A stretch of DNA of 12,353 nt from Thermoplasmata archaeon (GCA_030039865.1 JASHUS010000079.1:1-12353); one strand, 5' to 3'. Positions 1-6,828 are shown, counted from the stretch's first letter. The notes: generated from the sequence alone by a model not told the origin. Made by a program: numbers and translations.

Positions 1-101
1 AGCAGGTCTTCTACGCCGAGTTCGACGGCCAGCGGCCGAAGCGCGTGATCGTCAAGGTCGTCGGGGACGCCCGGAGCACCGGGCCGGATGCCGCGCGCTA
101 G
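1..101 (+). CDS. 3' end of an unidentified protein (partial)
   Basis: The reading frame starting at base 3 is open for 32 residues and ends at a TAG at 99-101. The visible C-terminus has an alternating hydrophobic pattern (FYAEFDG, then RVIVKVVGD), which looks like two beta strands followed by a short polar tail. This is why I prefer this frame; one of the other two plus-strand frames stops early and the second shows no protein-like pattern. Its last four bases, CTAG, are shared with the stop codon of the convergent isocitrate dehydrogenase gene. I do not recognise the family from this fragment, and the bulk of the gene lies left of the window. Confidence 0.55.
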   Translation, partial: QVFYAEFDGQRPKRVIVKVVGDARSTGPDAAR

Positions 102-1204
102 GCCTCGAGGTGCGGATCGCCGCCCGGCCCTCCGCCCCTCGGCCGGGGCAGCGGGGCCGCGAGGTCCACGATCGGGACCTTTCGGGCGATTTCGGCGGCC
201 ATCGCGGAGCACGAGGACGCCGGCACCGGGGTCTGCGTGTAGCCGGGGAGGGCGAGGTCGTACGTGACGACCTTCTTCTCGGCGATCGTCTCCCAGACCA
301 CGCGGAAGACCCGGTCGGCCGCCTCCGTCTCGCCGAGGTAGCGGAGCATGCGTTCGACGCAGAGGATCTCCGCGACCGGGTCGGCCTTGTCCTGGCCGGC
401 GTACTTCGGGGCGGAACCGTGCACCGGTTCGAACACGGCGAGCCCGTCGCCGTAGAGGGCCCCGGGGGCGACGCCGAGCCCGCCCGCCAGGCCCGCGCAG
501 AGATCGGAGAGGATGTCGCCGAAGAGGTTCGTCGTGACGATCACGTCGTACTCCTCGGGCTTCTTGACGAGCTGCATACACATGTTGTCGATCAGCCGCT
601 CGTCCGAGGGGATGTCGGGGTACTGCGGCGCCATCTCCCGGAACGCGGTCTGGAAGAGCCCGCCCGTCGTTTTGAGGATGTTCGCCTTGTGGACCGCGGT
701 CACGCGCTTGCGGTGGTCCCGCCGCGCGAGCTCGAAGGCGAAGCGCAGGATCCGGTCGGTGGCCTTGCGCGTCACCACGGCCGTGCTCTCCGCGGCGGTG
801 TGCTCGCGATCGATCCAGTGCTCGACGCCCGAGTACAGTCCCTCGGTCGCCTCCCGCACCACGATGAGATCGGTCTCGGGAAACCGAGTCCCCTCGCCGG
901 CGATCGCGCGCGCGGGCCGGACCGACGCGTAGAGGTCGAGTTGCTGGCGAAGCGCGACGTTCACGGAGCGGAACCCCCCTCCGATCGGGGTCGTGATCGG
1001 TCCTTTCAGCGCGACCCGGTTCTTGCGCACGGAGTCGAGCACCGCGTCGGGGAGCGGAGTCCCCACCGACGCGATCGCCTTCTCGCCGGCTTCGACCACC
1101 TCCCAGTCGATCGACACCCGCGTCGCCGCCGCGACGACCTGGGCGGCCTTCGTGACCTCCGGACCGATCCCGTCGCCCGGGATCAGCGTCACGCGGTAGC
1201 TCAT
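98..1204 (-). CDS. icd: Isocitrate dehydrogenase, probably NADP-dependent
   Basis: This 368-residue protein belongs to the isocitrate/isopropylmalate dehydrogenase family and should oxidise isocitrate to 2-oxoglutarate and CO2 in the cytoplasmic TCA cycle. It shows IPGDGIGPEV near the N-terminus, the isocitrate-binding segment FRSVNVALRQ (S80, N82, R86), Y124, catalytic K173 in VHKANILK, and metal ligands D206, D230 and D234. FRSVNVALR separates it from isopropylmalate dehydrogenase. K267 and Y268 in PKYAGQDK match the NADP-specific E. coli enzyme, whereas NAD enzymes usually have Asp-Ile there. However, the later Arg contact is Leu (L319), and DP replaces the usual NP after QDKA. Another oddity is REAT where RENT/RENS is usual. 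The ATG at 1204 has GCGAGG six bases upstream and a TATA-like box before it. The gene lies 35 nt downstream of the MscS gene. Confidence 0.9.
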   Translation of the reverse strand: MSYRVTLIPGDGIGPEVTKAAQVVAAATRVSIDWEVVEAGEKAIASVGTPLPDAVLDSVRKNRVALKGPITTPIGGGFRSVNVALRQQLDLYASVRPARAIAGEGTRFPETDLIVVREATEGLYSGVEHWIDREHTAAESTAVVTRKATDRILRFAFELARRDHRKRVTAVHKANILKTTGGLFQTAFREMAPQYPDIPSDERLIDNMCMQLVKKPEEYDVIVTTNLFGDILSDLCAGLAGGLGVAPGALYGDGLAVFEPVHGSAPKYAGQDKADPVAEILCVERMLRYLGETEAADRVFRVVWETIAEKKVVTYDLALPGYTQTPVPASSCSAMAAEIARKVPIVDLAAPLPRPRGGGPGGDPHLEA

Positions 1205-1210
1205 TCGATG

Positions 1211-1216
1211 CCTCGC
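1211..1216 (-). promoter_or_regulatory. Ribosome-binding site of isocitrate dehydrogenase
   Basis: On the minus strand this reads GCGAGG and lies six bases before the ATG at 1204. It fixes the start at MSYRV, although the frame remains open far upstream through the MscS gene. Confidence 0.6.
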
Positions 1217-1236
1217 GGCCCGCGGAGCGTACCGCG

Positions 1237-1245
1237 AATTTAAGC
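1237..1245 (-). promoter_or_regulatory. TATA-like promoter element of isocitrate dehydrogenase
   Basis: The minus strand reads GCTTAAATT in an otherwise GC-rich stretch, centred about 36 bases before the ATG at 1204. Archaeal transcription starting about 25 bases downstream would give a short leader of around 11 bases that just includes the GCGAGG site. The element overlaps the stop codon of the upstream MscS gene (1240-1242), so isocitrate dehydrogenase may be transcribed both on its own and by readthrough. The same GCTTAA core appears in the 6829-6836 promoter. Confidence 0.45.
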
Positions 1246-2199
1246 AGTGGGCTTCGCCGAGGCCGCCGGCGTGAGGATGCGGGCGAGCACGGCGCGGAGC
1301 ACGCGGTCGCGCACCATCGGCTCGTTGAGGTTCTGCGTCACCACGATCACGACCCCGTCCCAGGTCGTCGCCGAGATGTCGCAGACGTCGAGCGACAGAC
1401 GCAGGGCGAGGTTCTTCGAATCCTGCATCGCGGCCCGCAGGTCGCCGAGCGCGGCTTCGACCGTCGCGACCGCGATCGTCTGCGGGAACGTCATCCGCAC
1501 GCGGATCGTGCGGACCCCGACCTCGGGCTGCTGGACGATGCCGGCGAGCACGACCGCGTTCGGCACCTTCACGAGGCCGCCGCTGTCCTGCCGGATGATC
1601 GTGTAGGTGAGACCGATGTCCTCGACGACCCCGCCGTAGAGGGGATACATCATCTCGTGCGGGTAGGACGGCGGCATCGCGCCGAGGCCGCCCGAGACGA
1701 TGTTGACCCGGTCGCCCGGACGGAACGGGTCCGCCACGATGAGCAGGAGCCCCGCGAACAGGTTCGAGAGGACCGTCTGGGCCGCGAGCCCGAGGACGAT
1801 GCCGGCGAGCGCGCTGCCGAGGAAGATCGACTCGATCGAGACGCCCGCGAGGGTGAACAGGGCGAGGACCGCGCCGGTCGCGATCAGGAGGTTGATCAGG
1901 ATCCGGATCACGTGGCCGCGGGAGATCGTCCCGCGGATCGTCAGGAACGCGTTGAGCGCGCTCGTGAGCGCCCGCGAGAACAGGAACGCGACCAGGATGA
2001 TCGCGCCGGCCTCGAAGAGGATGATCGACGAGCCCGTGACCCCGGGGATCGAGATCACGTGGTTGTAGACCAGGTCGAAGAACACGAAGAGCAACGCGCC
2101 GAGGACGAGCGTGATCGCGAGATCGCGCGCCAGGATCCGAAGCGGATGGGGCCCGCCCCGCGGCGCCATGGCGGGGGCATCTATCGATGAGGATAGCAC
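1240..2199 (-). CDS. mscS: MscS-family mechanosensitive ion channel
   Basis: This 319-residue membrane protein should open under membrane tension and release small solutes during osmotic downshock. Predicted hydrophobic helices lie at about residues 26-46, 56-76 and 98-118. They are followed by the pore-lining TM3 region at about 122-147, rich in Gly and Ala (GSALAGIVLGLAAQ, then SNLFAGLLL). The beta domain follows, with DPFRPGDRV and the typical G-VVEDIGLTYT-II and VKVPNAVV segments. The cytoplasmic alpha/beta domain fills the rest. An insertion of about 15 residues (GLGAMPPSYPHEMMY) sits inside the beta domain. The chosen start is GTG at 2199; an in-frame ATG at 2169 would remove ten polar residues only. 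No Shine-Dalgarno site is visible. A TATA box at 2235-2240 would give a leader of about 13 bases for the GTG. Confidence 0.9.
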   Translation of the reverse strand: MLSSSIDAPAMAPRGGPHPLRILARDLAITLVLGALLFVFFDLVYNHVISIPGVTGSSIILFEAGAIILVAFLFSRALTSALNAFLTIRGTISRGHVIRILINLLIATGAVLALFTLAGVSIESIFLGSALAGIVLGLAAQTVLSNLFAGLLLIVADPFRPGDRVNIVSGGLGAMPPSYPHEMMYPLYGGVVEDIGLTYTIIRQDSGGLVKVPNAVVLAGIVQQPEVGVRTIRVRMTFPQTIAVATVEAALGDLRAAMQDSKNLALRLSLDVCDISATTWDGVVIVVTQNLNEPMVRDRVLRAVLARILTPAASAKPTA

Positions 2200-2234
2200 T
2201 TTTCATTCGCCGTGATACCGCGTAAACAGTATTC

Positions 2235-2240
2235 TTATAA
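2235..2240. promoter_or_regulatory. Palindromic TATA box in the MscS / Orc1-Cdc6 divergent spacer
   Basis: TTATAA lies in the most AT-rich stretch of the window (about 2200-2255) between two divergent genes. It is its own reverse complement, so TBP could read it in both directions. Its centre is about 25 bases from the plus-strand ATG at 2262, the distance expected for a leaderless archaeal transcript. It is about 38 bases from the minus-strand GTG at 2199. Whether one or both directions are used cannot be decided from sequence alone. Confidence 0.5.
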
Positions 2241-2261
2241 CCCAAAGTAATGCAGTGCGTG

Positions 2262-3479
2262 ATGTCGCCGCTCGTCCGACCCGAAGTGCTGGCCTACGAC
2301 TGGCTTCCCCCCGTGGCGATCGGACGTCGCGCCGAGGTCGACGACGTCGTACGTCGGCTGGACCCCCCCGCACCGCGCGCGCGGCCGCCGTGGATCGTCG
2401 GCGTCGCCGGCGGGCCCGGATCGGGCACCTCGGCGGTCGCCCGTCGTGCGGCGCGCGAGGTCCTCGATCGGCTGCGGGCCGCCCGGGCCGAACCTTCGCC
2501 CCGGTCGATGGCCGTACGCGTGGGGGACCGTCGCGGTCCGCATGGGGTGGCGACCGCACTGCTCCGGCTCCTGGACGACGGGTTCGACGGCCGCGGCTTC
2601 CCGCTCGCCGAGGTCCTCGCGGGATTCCTGCGGAGAGTGCGGCGCGAGGGGCGGCCCGTCGTCCTCGTGCTCGACGATCTCACGGGGAGCGAGCCGGATC
2701 TGGCACCCGTCCTCCGCGCGCTGGGGAGCCCGGACCGGTTCCTCCCGGAAGGCGAGAGCGGCCTCCCGCCCCTCTACACGATCGTCGCCGGCGGCTCCGA
2801 AGCGCTCGCGCGCCTCCACGCGCGCGTGCACGATCGAAGTCCCTTCGGCCCGTTCGTGACCCTCGGGCCGTACGACCAGACTACCCTCGTGGCGATCGTC
2901 TCGGATCGGGCGGAGCGGGCGCTGGGCCGCCCCGCGAGCCCTCGGCTCGTCGAGCGGCTCGTGCTTCGCACGCGGGACGACGGCGGAGGGGCCCGGCGGG
3001 CGATCGACCTCTTGCGCCGCGAGCTCCTGCGCGGCTCGCTCCCCGGGTTCGACCGGGCCGGGGCCGGCCCGGATGTCGGCGGCGTCTCGGTCGAGCCCTG
3101 GGTCGTGCGCGCGATCGGCGTCGCCTCCGGGGGCGTCGTCGCGCCCCTCGGGATGGTCAAGCGCTGGGAGGCCGACCTGGCCCGCGAGCAGGGCGCGCGT
3201 CCGCTCCCGACCACCACGCTCTGGCGTCGTATCGTCCGGCTCGAACGAGCCGGTTACGTGCGCCGCGAGATTCGGACCGGCGGGAACGGAGGGACGCGCT
3301 CGCTCGTGCGGATCCTCACTCCGATCGACGACTGGATCACGGTTCCGCACTACCGGGAAAGTCCTCGAGACGCCGGGGAATGGGACGTCGGGCCGGGCCC
3401 GTCGCCGTCTCGGGAGCCGTCCGGCCCTCCCGGTCGGCCGTACTTTCCTCTCGTTCGGTCCGTCGGGCCAACTGACTAG
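2262..3479 (+). CDS. Orc1/Cdc6-like AAA+ protein with degenerate ATPase motifs
   Basis: This 405-residue protein has the Orc1/Cdc6 layout. An N-terminal PPVAIGRRAEVDDVV segment leads into an AAA+ domain (about 40-260) with LGPYDQTTLVAIVSDRAE (the family's F-x-PY...L..I...R region) and a sensor-2 helix, GGGARRAIDLLRREL. A winged-helix domain follows at about 278-352, ending in a basic TRSLVRIL wing. Family members bind replication origins using ATP as a switch. Here Walker A reads GGPGSGTS, with Thr (T56) where Lys is expected. Walker B reads VLVLDDL, with Asp for Glu at 139. Sensor 1 (IVAGGS) lacks the usual Asn. DNA binding is therefore more credible than ATP hydrolysis. ATG 2262 fits a leaderless start 25 bases from the TATA box; ATG 2250 is the alternative. 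The last 47 residues overlap Hel308 antisense and look unstructured. Confidence 0.72.
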   Translation: MSPLVRPEVLAYDWLPPVAIGRRAEVDDVVRRLDPPAPRARPPWIVGVAGGPGSGTSAVARRAAREVLDRLRAARAEPSPRSMAVRVGDRRGPHGVATALLRLLDDGFDGRGFPLAEVLAGFLRRVRREGRPVVLVLDDLTGSEPDLAPVLRALGSPDRFLPEGESGLPPLYTIVAGGSEALARLHARVHDRSPFGPFVTLGPYDQTTLVAIVSDRAERALGRPASPRLVERLVLRTRDDGGGARRAIDLLRRELLRGSLPGFDRAGAGPDVGGVSVEPWVVRAIGVASGGVVAPLGMVKRWEADLAREQGARPLPTTTLWRRIVRLERAGYVRREIRTGGNGGTRSLVRILTPIDDWITVPHYRESPRDAGEWDVGPGPSPSREPSGPPGRPYFPLVRSVGPTD

Positions 3480-5646
3480 CGACCATCTCCGCCAGGCTGC
3501 GCGAGCGGAGCGCCTGCTCGAGCCGGTCGATCGGGGCCTGCCGGATCGACTCCCGGTCGGGAAACCCCGCCCGGTAGAGCATCCGCGCCCGCACGCGCCC
3601 GATCCCGCGCAGCCGCACGAGATCGAGCAGCTCCTCTTTCACCCCGTAGCGTACCCGGAACGAGAGATCGTCGATCGGCCGCCCGAGGCGCCGCTGGAAC
3701 GCGACCGCGAGCCGACCGGCCGCGAAGAGGAGCCACTCGGCATCCTCGACCTTGTTGCGGAGGTCGCCCGCCCCGATCCCGAAGCGTTGCGTGAGCTCGA
3801 CGATCGGGACCTCCCGGGTCCAGGCCTCGAGCACTTCCGCCGTCTTGAGCGTCGAGAGAAAGAACTCGAGATCGAGCCCGAGCGGCGGTTCCTCGGGCTT
3901 GACGAGAAGCTCCTCCGCCTCGTCGGTGTACCGCGTGAGGAGGTCCGCCTCCTCCCCGCCCCGCAGGAAGACCGGGGCGAGGTCCGGCGTGGCCGCGATC
4001 GCGGCGAGGAGCGGGAAGGTCCCGACGCCGATCGGAGCCCGCGCGAGCACGCCCCGCAGGACGATCGCGCTGAGCGGGTCGAGGTAGAGCTGGCTCGTGA
4101 GGTGGCCGAACGACGTGGCGCGGAGGCCGGGTCCGGGCTCGAGGAGCTCGTGCTCCTCGAGGAACGCTCGGACCCCCGAGACCTTCGCCGTGAGCTCGGC
4201 GAGCGGCAGCGTGTGACCGTAGAACGTCGCCGCGAAGAACTCCTCGAGGTCCCGTTCGCCGGTGACCGCCCCGCTCGCCACGAGCGCGAGCAGGTGCATC
4301 CGCAGCGCCGGCTCGGCCGCCAGTCGGCTCTCGACCGGCTCGGGGGGCGCGGAAAGGTACTGGTCGAGTAGGCGGTCCTCGTCGTCCGGTGTCCGCGCGA
4401 TGAGGACCGCCTCGCCCGCGGGATCGTAGCGCGGCCGGCCGGCGCGGCCGAGCATCTGGTGGATCTCGAGGGCCGGGATCGGTGCCTGAAGACCGAGACG
4501 CCCGTCGTACCGGCTCGTGTCCCGCACGATCACCCGGCGCGCGGGCAGGTTGATCCCGGCGGCGAGCGTCGGCGTCGCGACGAGGACCTTGAGGGCCCGG
4601 TCGCGGAACGCGCGCTCGACGACCCGACGCTCCGGGTTCGTCAGCGACGCGTTGTGGAACGCGACGCCGGACGGGATCAGCCCGCTCAGCTGCCGGAGGC
4701 CCTCGGTGTCCTCGTCCGAGGTGTTCCCCAGCTCGGCGTTCGCGAGCCGGGCGCGTTCGCGTTCCGCCGCCGTGAGCAGCGGCCGGACCGTCGGGACGAG
4801 GTTCTCGGCGAGCTGCTGGGACGCGCGACGGCTGTTGACGAAGACGAGGGCCTGGCCGCCGTCCTCGACGACCGTGCGCACGAGCCGCGGGACCGCCTCC
4901 TCCCGTCCCGGAATGTCGCGGTGCGAGAGATCCGTGAAGAGGATGCGCCCGTCGGAGTAGACGCCGAGCTTGAGCGGCACCGGTCGGAACGCGCTCGCGA
5001 TGTGCCGCGCCCGCAGCCAGTCAGCGAGCTCCTCCGAGTTACCGACCGTCGCCGAGAGCGCGACGATCTGCAGATCGGGGTAGCGTCGCCGCAGCCGGGT
5101 GAGGCTGACCTCGAGCGTCGGGCCCCGATCCGGGTCCCGCATCAGGTGGACCTCGTCGGCGACGACGACCCCCAGGCGATCGAGCCAGGGGCTGCCCCGG
5201 CGCAGAAGCCCGTCGGCCTTCTCGCTCGTCGCGACGAGGATGTCGAGCTTCTCAAGCCGATCGGCCGGGAGGTCGAAGTCCCCGATCGAGATGCCGACCC
5301 GGACGCCGAGCTCCTCGAACTTCGCGAGCTCCTCCCCCTTCTCGGTCGCGAGGGCCCGCAGCGGGACGAGATAGAGACCGGTCCGGCCGGCCCGCGCCGC
5401 GCGCAGGAGGGCGAGGTAGGCGATGAGCGACTTGCCGCTCGCGGTCGGGCACGCGAGCAGCAGGCTCTCGCCGTCGAGGACCGGGTCGACCGCGAGCGCC
5501 TGGGGAGGATAGAGGCTCGCGATCCCGTCCTGCTCGAGGATCCGCCGAAGGTCCGCGTCGAGGCGCGTCGCGGCGAGCGGGACCGGCGCCGACGGCTCGC
5601 GCGGGCGGTCCTCCGACGGCGGCGGACGGGCGGCGCGGCGGCTCAC
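3337..5646 (-). CDS. hel308: Hel308-type superfamily 2 DNA helicase
   Basis: This 769-residue protein is a Ski2-like helicase, expected to unwind lagging strands at stalled replication forks. Motifs in order are: Q-like LYPPQALAV; Walker A PTASGKS (67-73, K72); PLRALATEK (Ia); DEVH at 154-157 (II); SAT at 188-190 (III); LVFVNSRRA near 257-265 (IV); ATPTLAAGINLPARR near 347-360 (V); and QMLGRAGRPRYD at 387-398 (VI). Winged-helix and ratchet regions follow, then a helix-hairpin-helix at about 664-695 (LRGIGRVRARML). Length fits archaeal Hel308. FHNASL replaces the near-universal FHHAGL before motif V. The last 47 residues are low-complexity and overlap the convergent Orc1/Cdc6 gene. The start is GTG with no clear ribosome-binding site. 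The gene lies 24 nt after the acyl-CoA dehydrogenase stop, so co-transcription is likely. Confidence 0.92.
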   Translation of the reverse strand: MSRRAARPPPSEDRPREPSAPVPLAATRLDADLRRILEQDGIASLYPPQALAVDPVLDGESLLLACPTASGKSLIAYLALLRAARAGRTGLYLVPLRALATEKGEELAKFEELGVRVGISIGDFDLPADRLEKLDILVATSEKADGLLRRGSPWLDRLGVVVADEVHLMRDPDRGPTLEVSLTRLRRRYPDLQIVALSATVGNSEELADWLRARHIASAFRPVPLKLGVYSDGRILFTDLSHRDIPGREEAVPRLVRTVVEDGGQALVFVNSRRASQQLAENLVPTVRPLLTAAERERARLANAELGNTSDEDTEGLRQLSGLIPSGVAFHNASLTNPERRVVERAFRDRALKVLVATPTLAAGINLPARRVIVRDTSRYDGRLGLQAPIPALEIHQMLGRAGRPRYDPAGEAVLIARTPDDEDRLLDQYLSAPPEPVESRLAAEPALRMHLLALVASGAVTGERDLEEFFAATFYGHTLPLAELTAKVSGVRAFLEEHELLEPGPGLRATSFGHLTSQLYLDPLSAIVLRGVLARAPIGVGTFPLLAAIAATPDLAPVFLRGGEEADLLTRYTDEAEELLVKPEEPPLGLDLEFFLSTLKTAEVLEAWTREVPIVELTQRFGIGAGDLRNKVEDAEWLLFAAGRLAVAFQRRLGRPIDDLSFRVRYGVKEELLDLVRLRGIGRVRARMLYRAGFPDRESIRQAPIDRLEQALRSRSLAEMVASQLARRTEREESTADREGRTAPETATGPARRPIPRRLEDFPGSAEP

Positions 5647-5670
5647 GACGTTTCGGAGTCGACCCGGCCA

Positions 5671-6789
5671 CTAAGGTTTGCGCCCGGGCTCCGCGTCGAG
5701 CAGCGACCGGGCGAGGATGAGTTCCTGGATTTCGGTGGTTCCCTCGACGATCGGGAACACCCGGGCGTCCCGCCAGAGGCGCTCCGCCGTCGCGCCCGCG
5801 AGGGCGCCGTGCGGCGCGGCGAGGTCGACGCCGGCGGAGGCGATCGACACTGCCGCGCGCGAGGCCACGAGCTTCGCGACCGAGGCCTCCTCCACGAACG
5901 AGTCACCCGCGTCCTTGCGCTCGGCCGCCCGTTCGACCAGCGCGCGCGCCGCGCTCAGCTCGGCGAACGCCCGGGCGAGGGCCGCGCGGCCCACGTCGCC
6001 GTCCCGGCGCGCGACCGACCGACGCATCTCCTCAAAGGCGGCCTGGGCGACCCCCAGTGCGCAGCTTGCGATACCGACCCGGCCGCCGGTGAGCGAACCC
6101 AGCGCGACGCGCAGCCCCTCGCCTTCGCTGCCGAGCAGGGCGTCGCGCGGGAGCCGGACGCCGTGGAGCACGAGCTCGGTCGTCTCGCTGCCTCGGAGGC
6201 CGAGCTTCTCGAACCGCTGGGCGACGGAGAAGCCGGGCGTCTCGGACGGCACCAAGAAGGCCGAGATGCCCGCGTGGCCGAGCGAGGGGTTCCGCGTTGC
6301 GAAGACGAGGAGGATCCCCGCGGTCACTCCGCTCGAGGTGAACATCTTGGTCCCCTCGAGCTCGAATCCCTCGGGGCCCCCCGCGTACCGGGTCGCGATC
6401 CGGGCCGTGTCGGATCCCGCGCCGGGCTCGGTGAGGGCGAACGCCCCGACGATCGCACCGCGGGCGAGTCGGCGCAGGTAGCGCTCCTTCTGGGCGGTCG
6501 TCCCCCAGTTCAGGATCGGTTGGGCGCACACCGAGAGATGGACCGCGGCCAGTACGGCGACCGCCGCGCTCCCCCGCGAGAGCTCCTCGAGCACCGCGAC
6601 GAGCGCGCGCGCGTCCCCCCCCCGACCGTCCCAATCGCGCGGGATCCCGACCCCGAGGAATCCCTCGGCGCCGAGGCGGTGGACGAGGTCGTCGGGCACG
6701 CGGTCGGTGCGGTCGATGTCGGCGGCGCGGGGGACGACCTCGCGTTCGGCGAACTCACGCGCGTGGGCCCGCCATTGCGACGCGTCCAT
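5671..6789 (-). CDS. Acyl-CoA dehydrogenase family protein (divergent)
   Basis: This 372-residue flavoprotein should introduce a trans-2 double bond into an acyl-CoA thioester, passing electrons to an electron-transfer flavoprotein. The substrate cannot be told. Family signatures are FALTEPGAGSD at 117-127, KLGLRGSETTEL near 195-206, GRVGIASCALGVAQAAF near 236-252, and EGTTEIQ with the likely catalytic base E349. Two segments that normally contact FAD are altered. The RxxFGxxIxxFQ stretch after the GVAQ helix is shortened and replaced by RRDGDVGRAALARAF. The HGGYGY stretch before ERLWRDAR reads APHGAL. The enzyme may therefore be unusual or have reduced flavin affinity. The start is ATG at 6789; the frame remains open upstream but that part is antisense-like and crosses the divergent promoter. 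A coding-strand run of nine G (6615-6623) does not break the frame. Confidence 0.85.
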   Translation of the reverse strand: MDASQWRAHAREFAEREVVPRAADIDRTDRVPDDLVHRLGAEGFLGVGIPRDWDGRGGDARALVAVLEELSRGSAAVAVLAAVHLSVCAQPILNWGTTAQKERYLRRLARGAIVGAFALTEPGAGSDTARIATRYAGGPEGFELEGTKMFTSSGVTAGILLVFATRNPSLGHAGISAFLVPSETPGFSVAQRFEKLGLRGSETTELVLHGVRLPRDALLGSEGEGLRVALGSLTGGRVGIASCALGVAQAAFEEMRRSVARRDGDVGRAALARAFAELSAARALVERAAERKDAGDSFVEEASVAKLVASRAAVSIASAGVDLAAPHGALAGATAERLWRDARVFPIVEGTTEIQELILARSLLDAEPGRKP

Positions 6790-6828
6790 CGTCGGCGATT
6801 CGAGCACGCCGCGCGGAGCGCGACGAAC

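Noticed and set aside
98..1204. 3-isopropylmalate or homoisocitrate dehydrogenase
   Set aside because: The FRSVNVALRQ substrate segment and the KYAGQDK cofactor segment are those of isocitrate dehydrogenase. No leucine or lysine biosynthesis gene is nearby.
1205..2245. N-terminal extension of isocitrate dehydrogenase in the same frame up to 2245
   Set aside because: The extension is Arg/Pro-rich and overlaps the well-supported MscS gene. The ATG at 1204 has a good ribosome-binding site and begins exactly at the family N-terminus.
2200..2261. Replication origin next to the Orc1/Cdc6-like gene
   Set aside because: The AT-rich spacer is only about 62 bases and I see no repeated origin-recognition-box-like inverted motifs. 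The adjacent protein also lacks key ATPase residues. GC skew and marker-frequency data would be needed.
3470..3485. Intrinsic T-rich terminator at the Orc1-like/Hel308 junction
   Set aside because: There is no run of T on either strand here, nor at the other convergent junctions.
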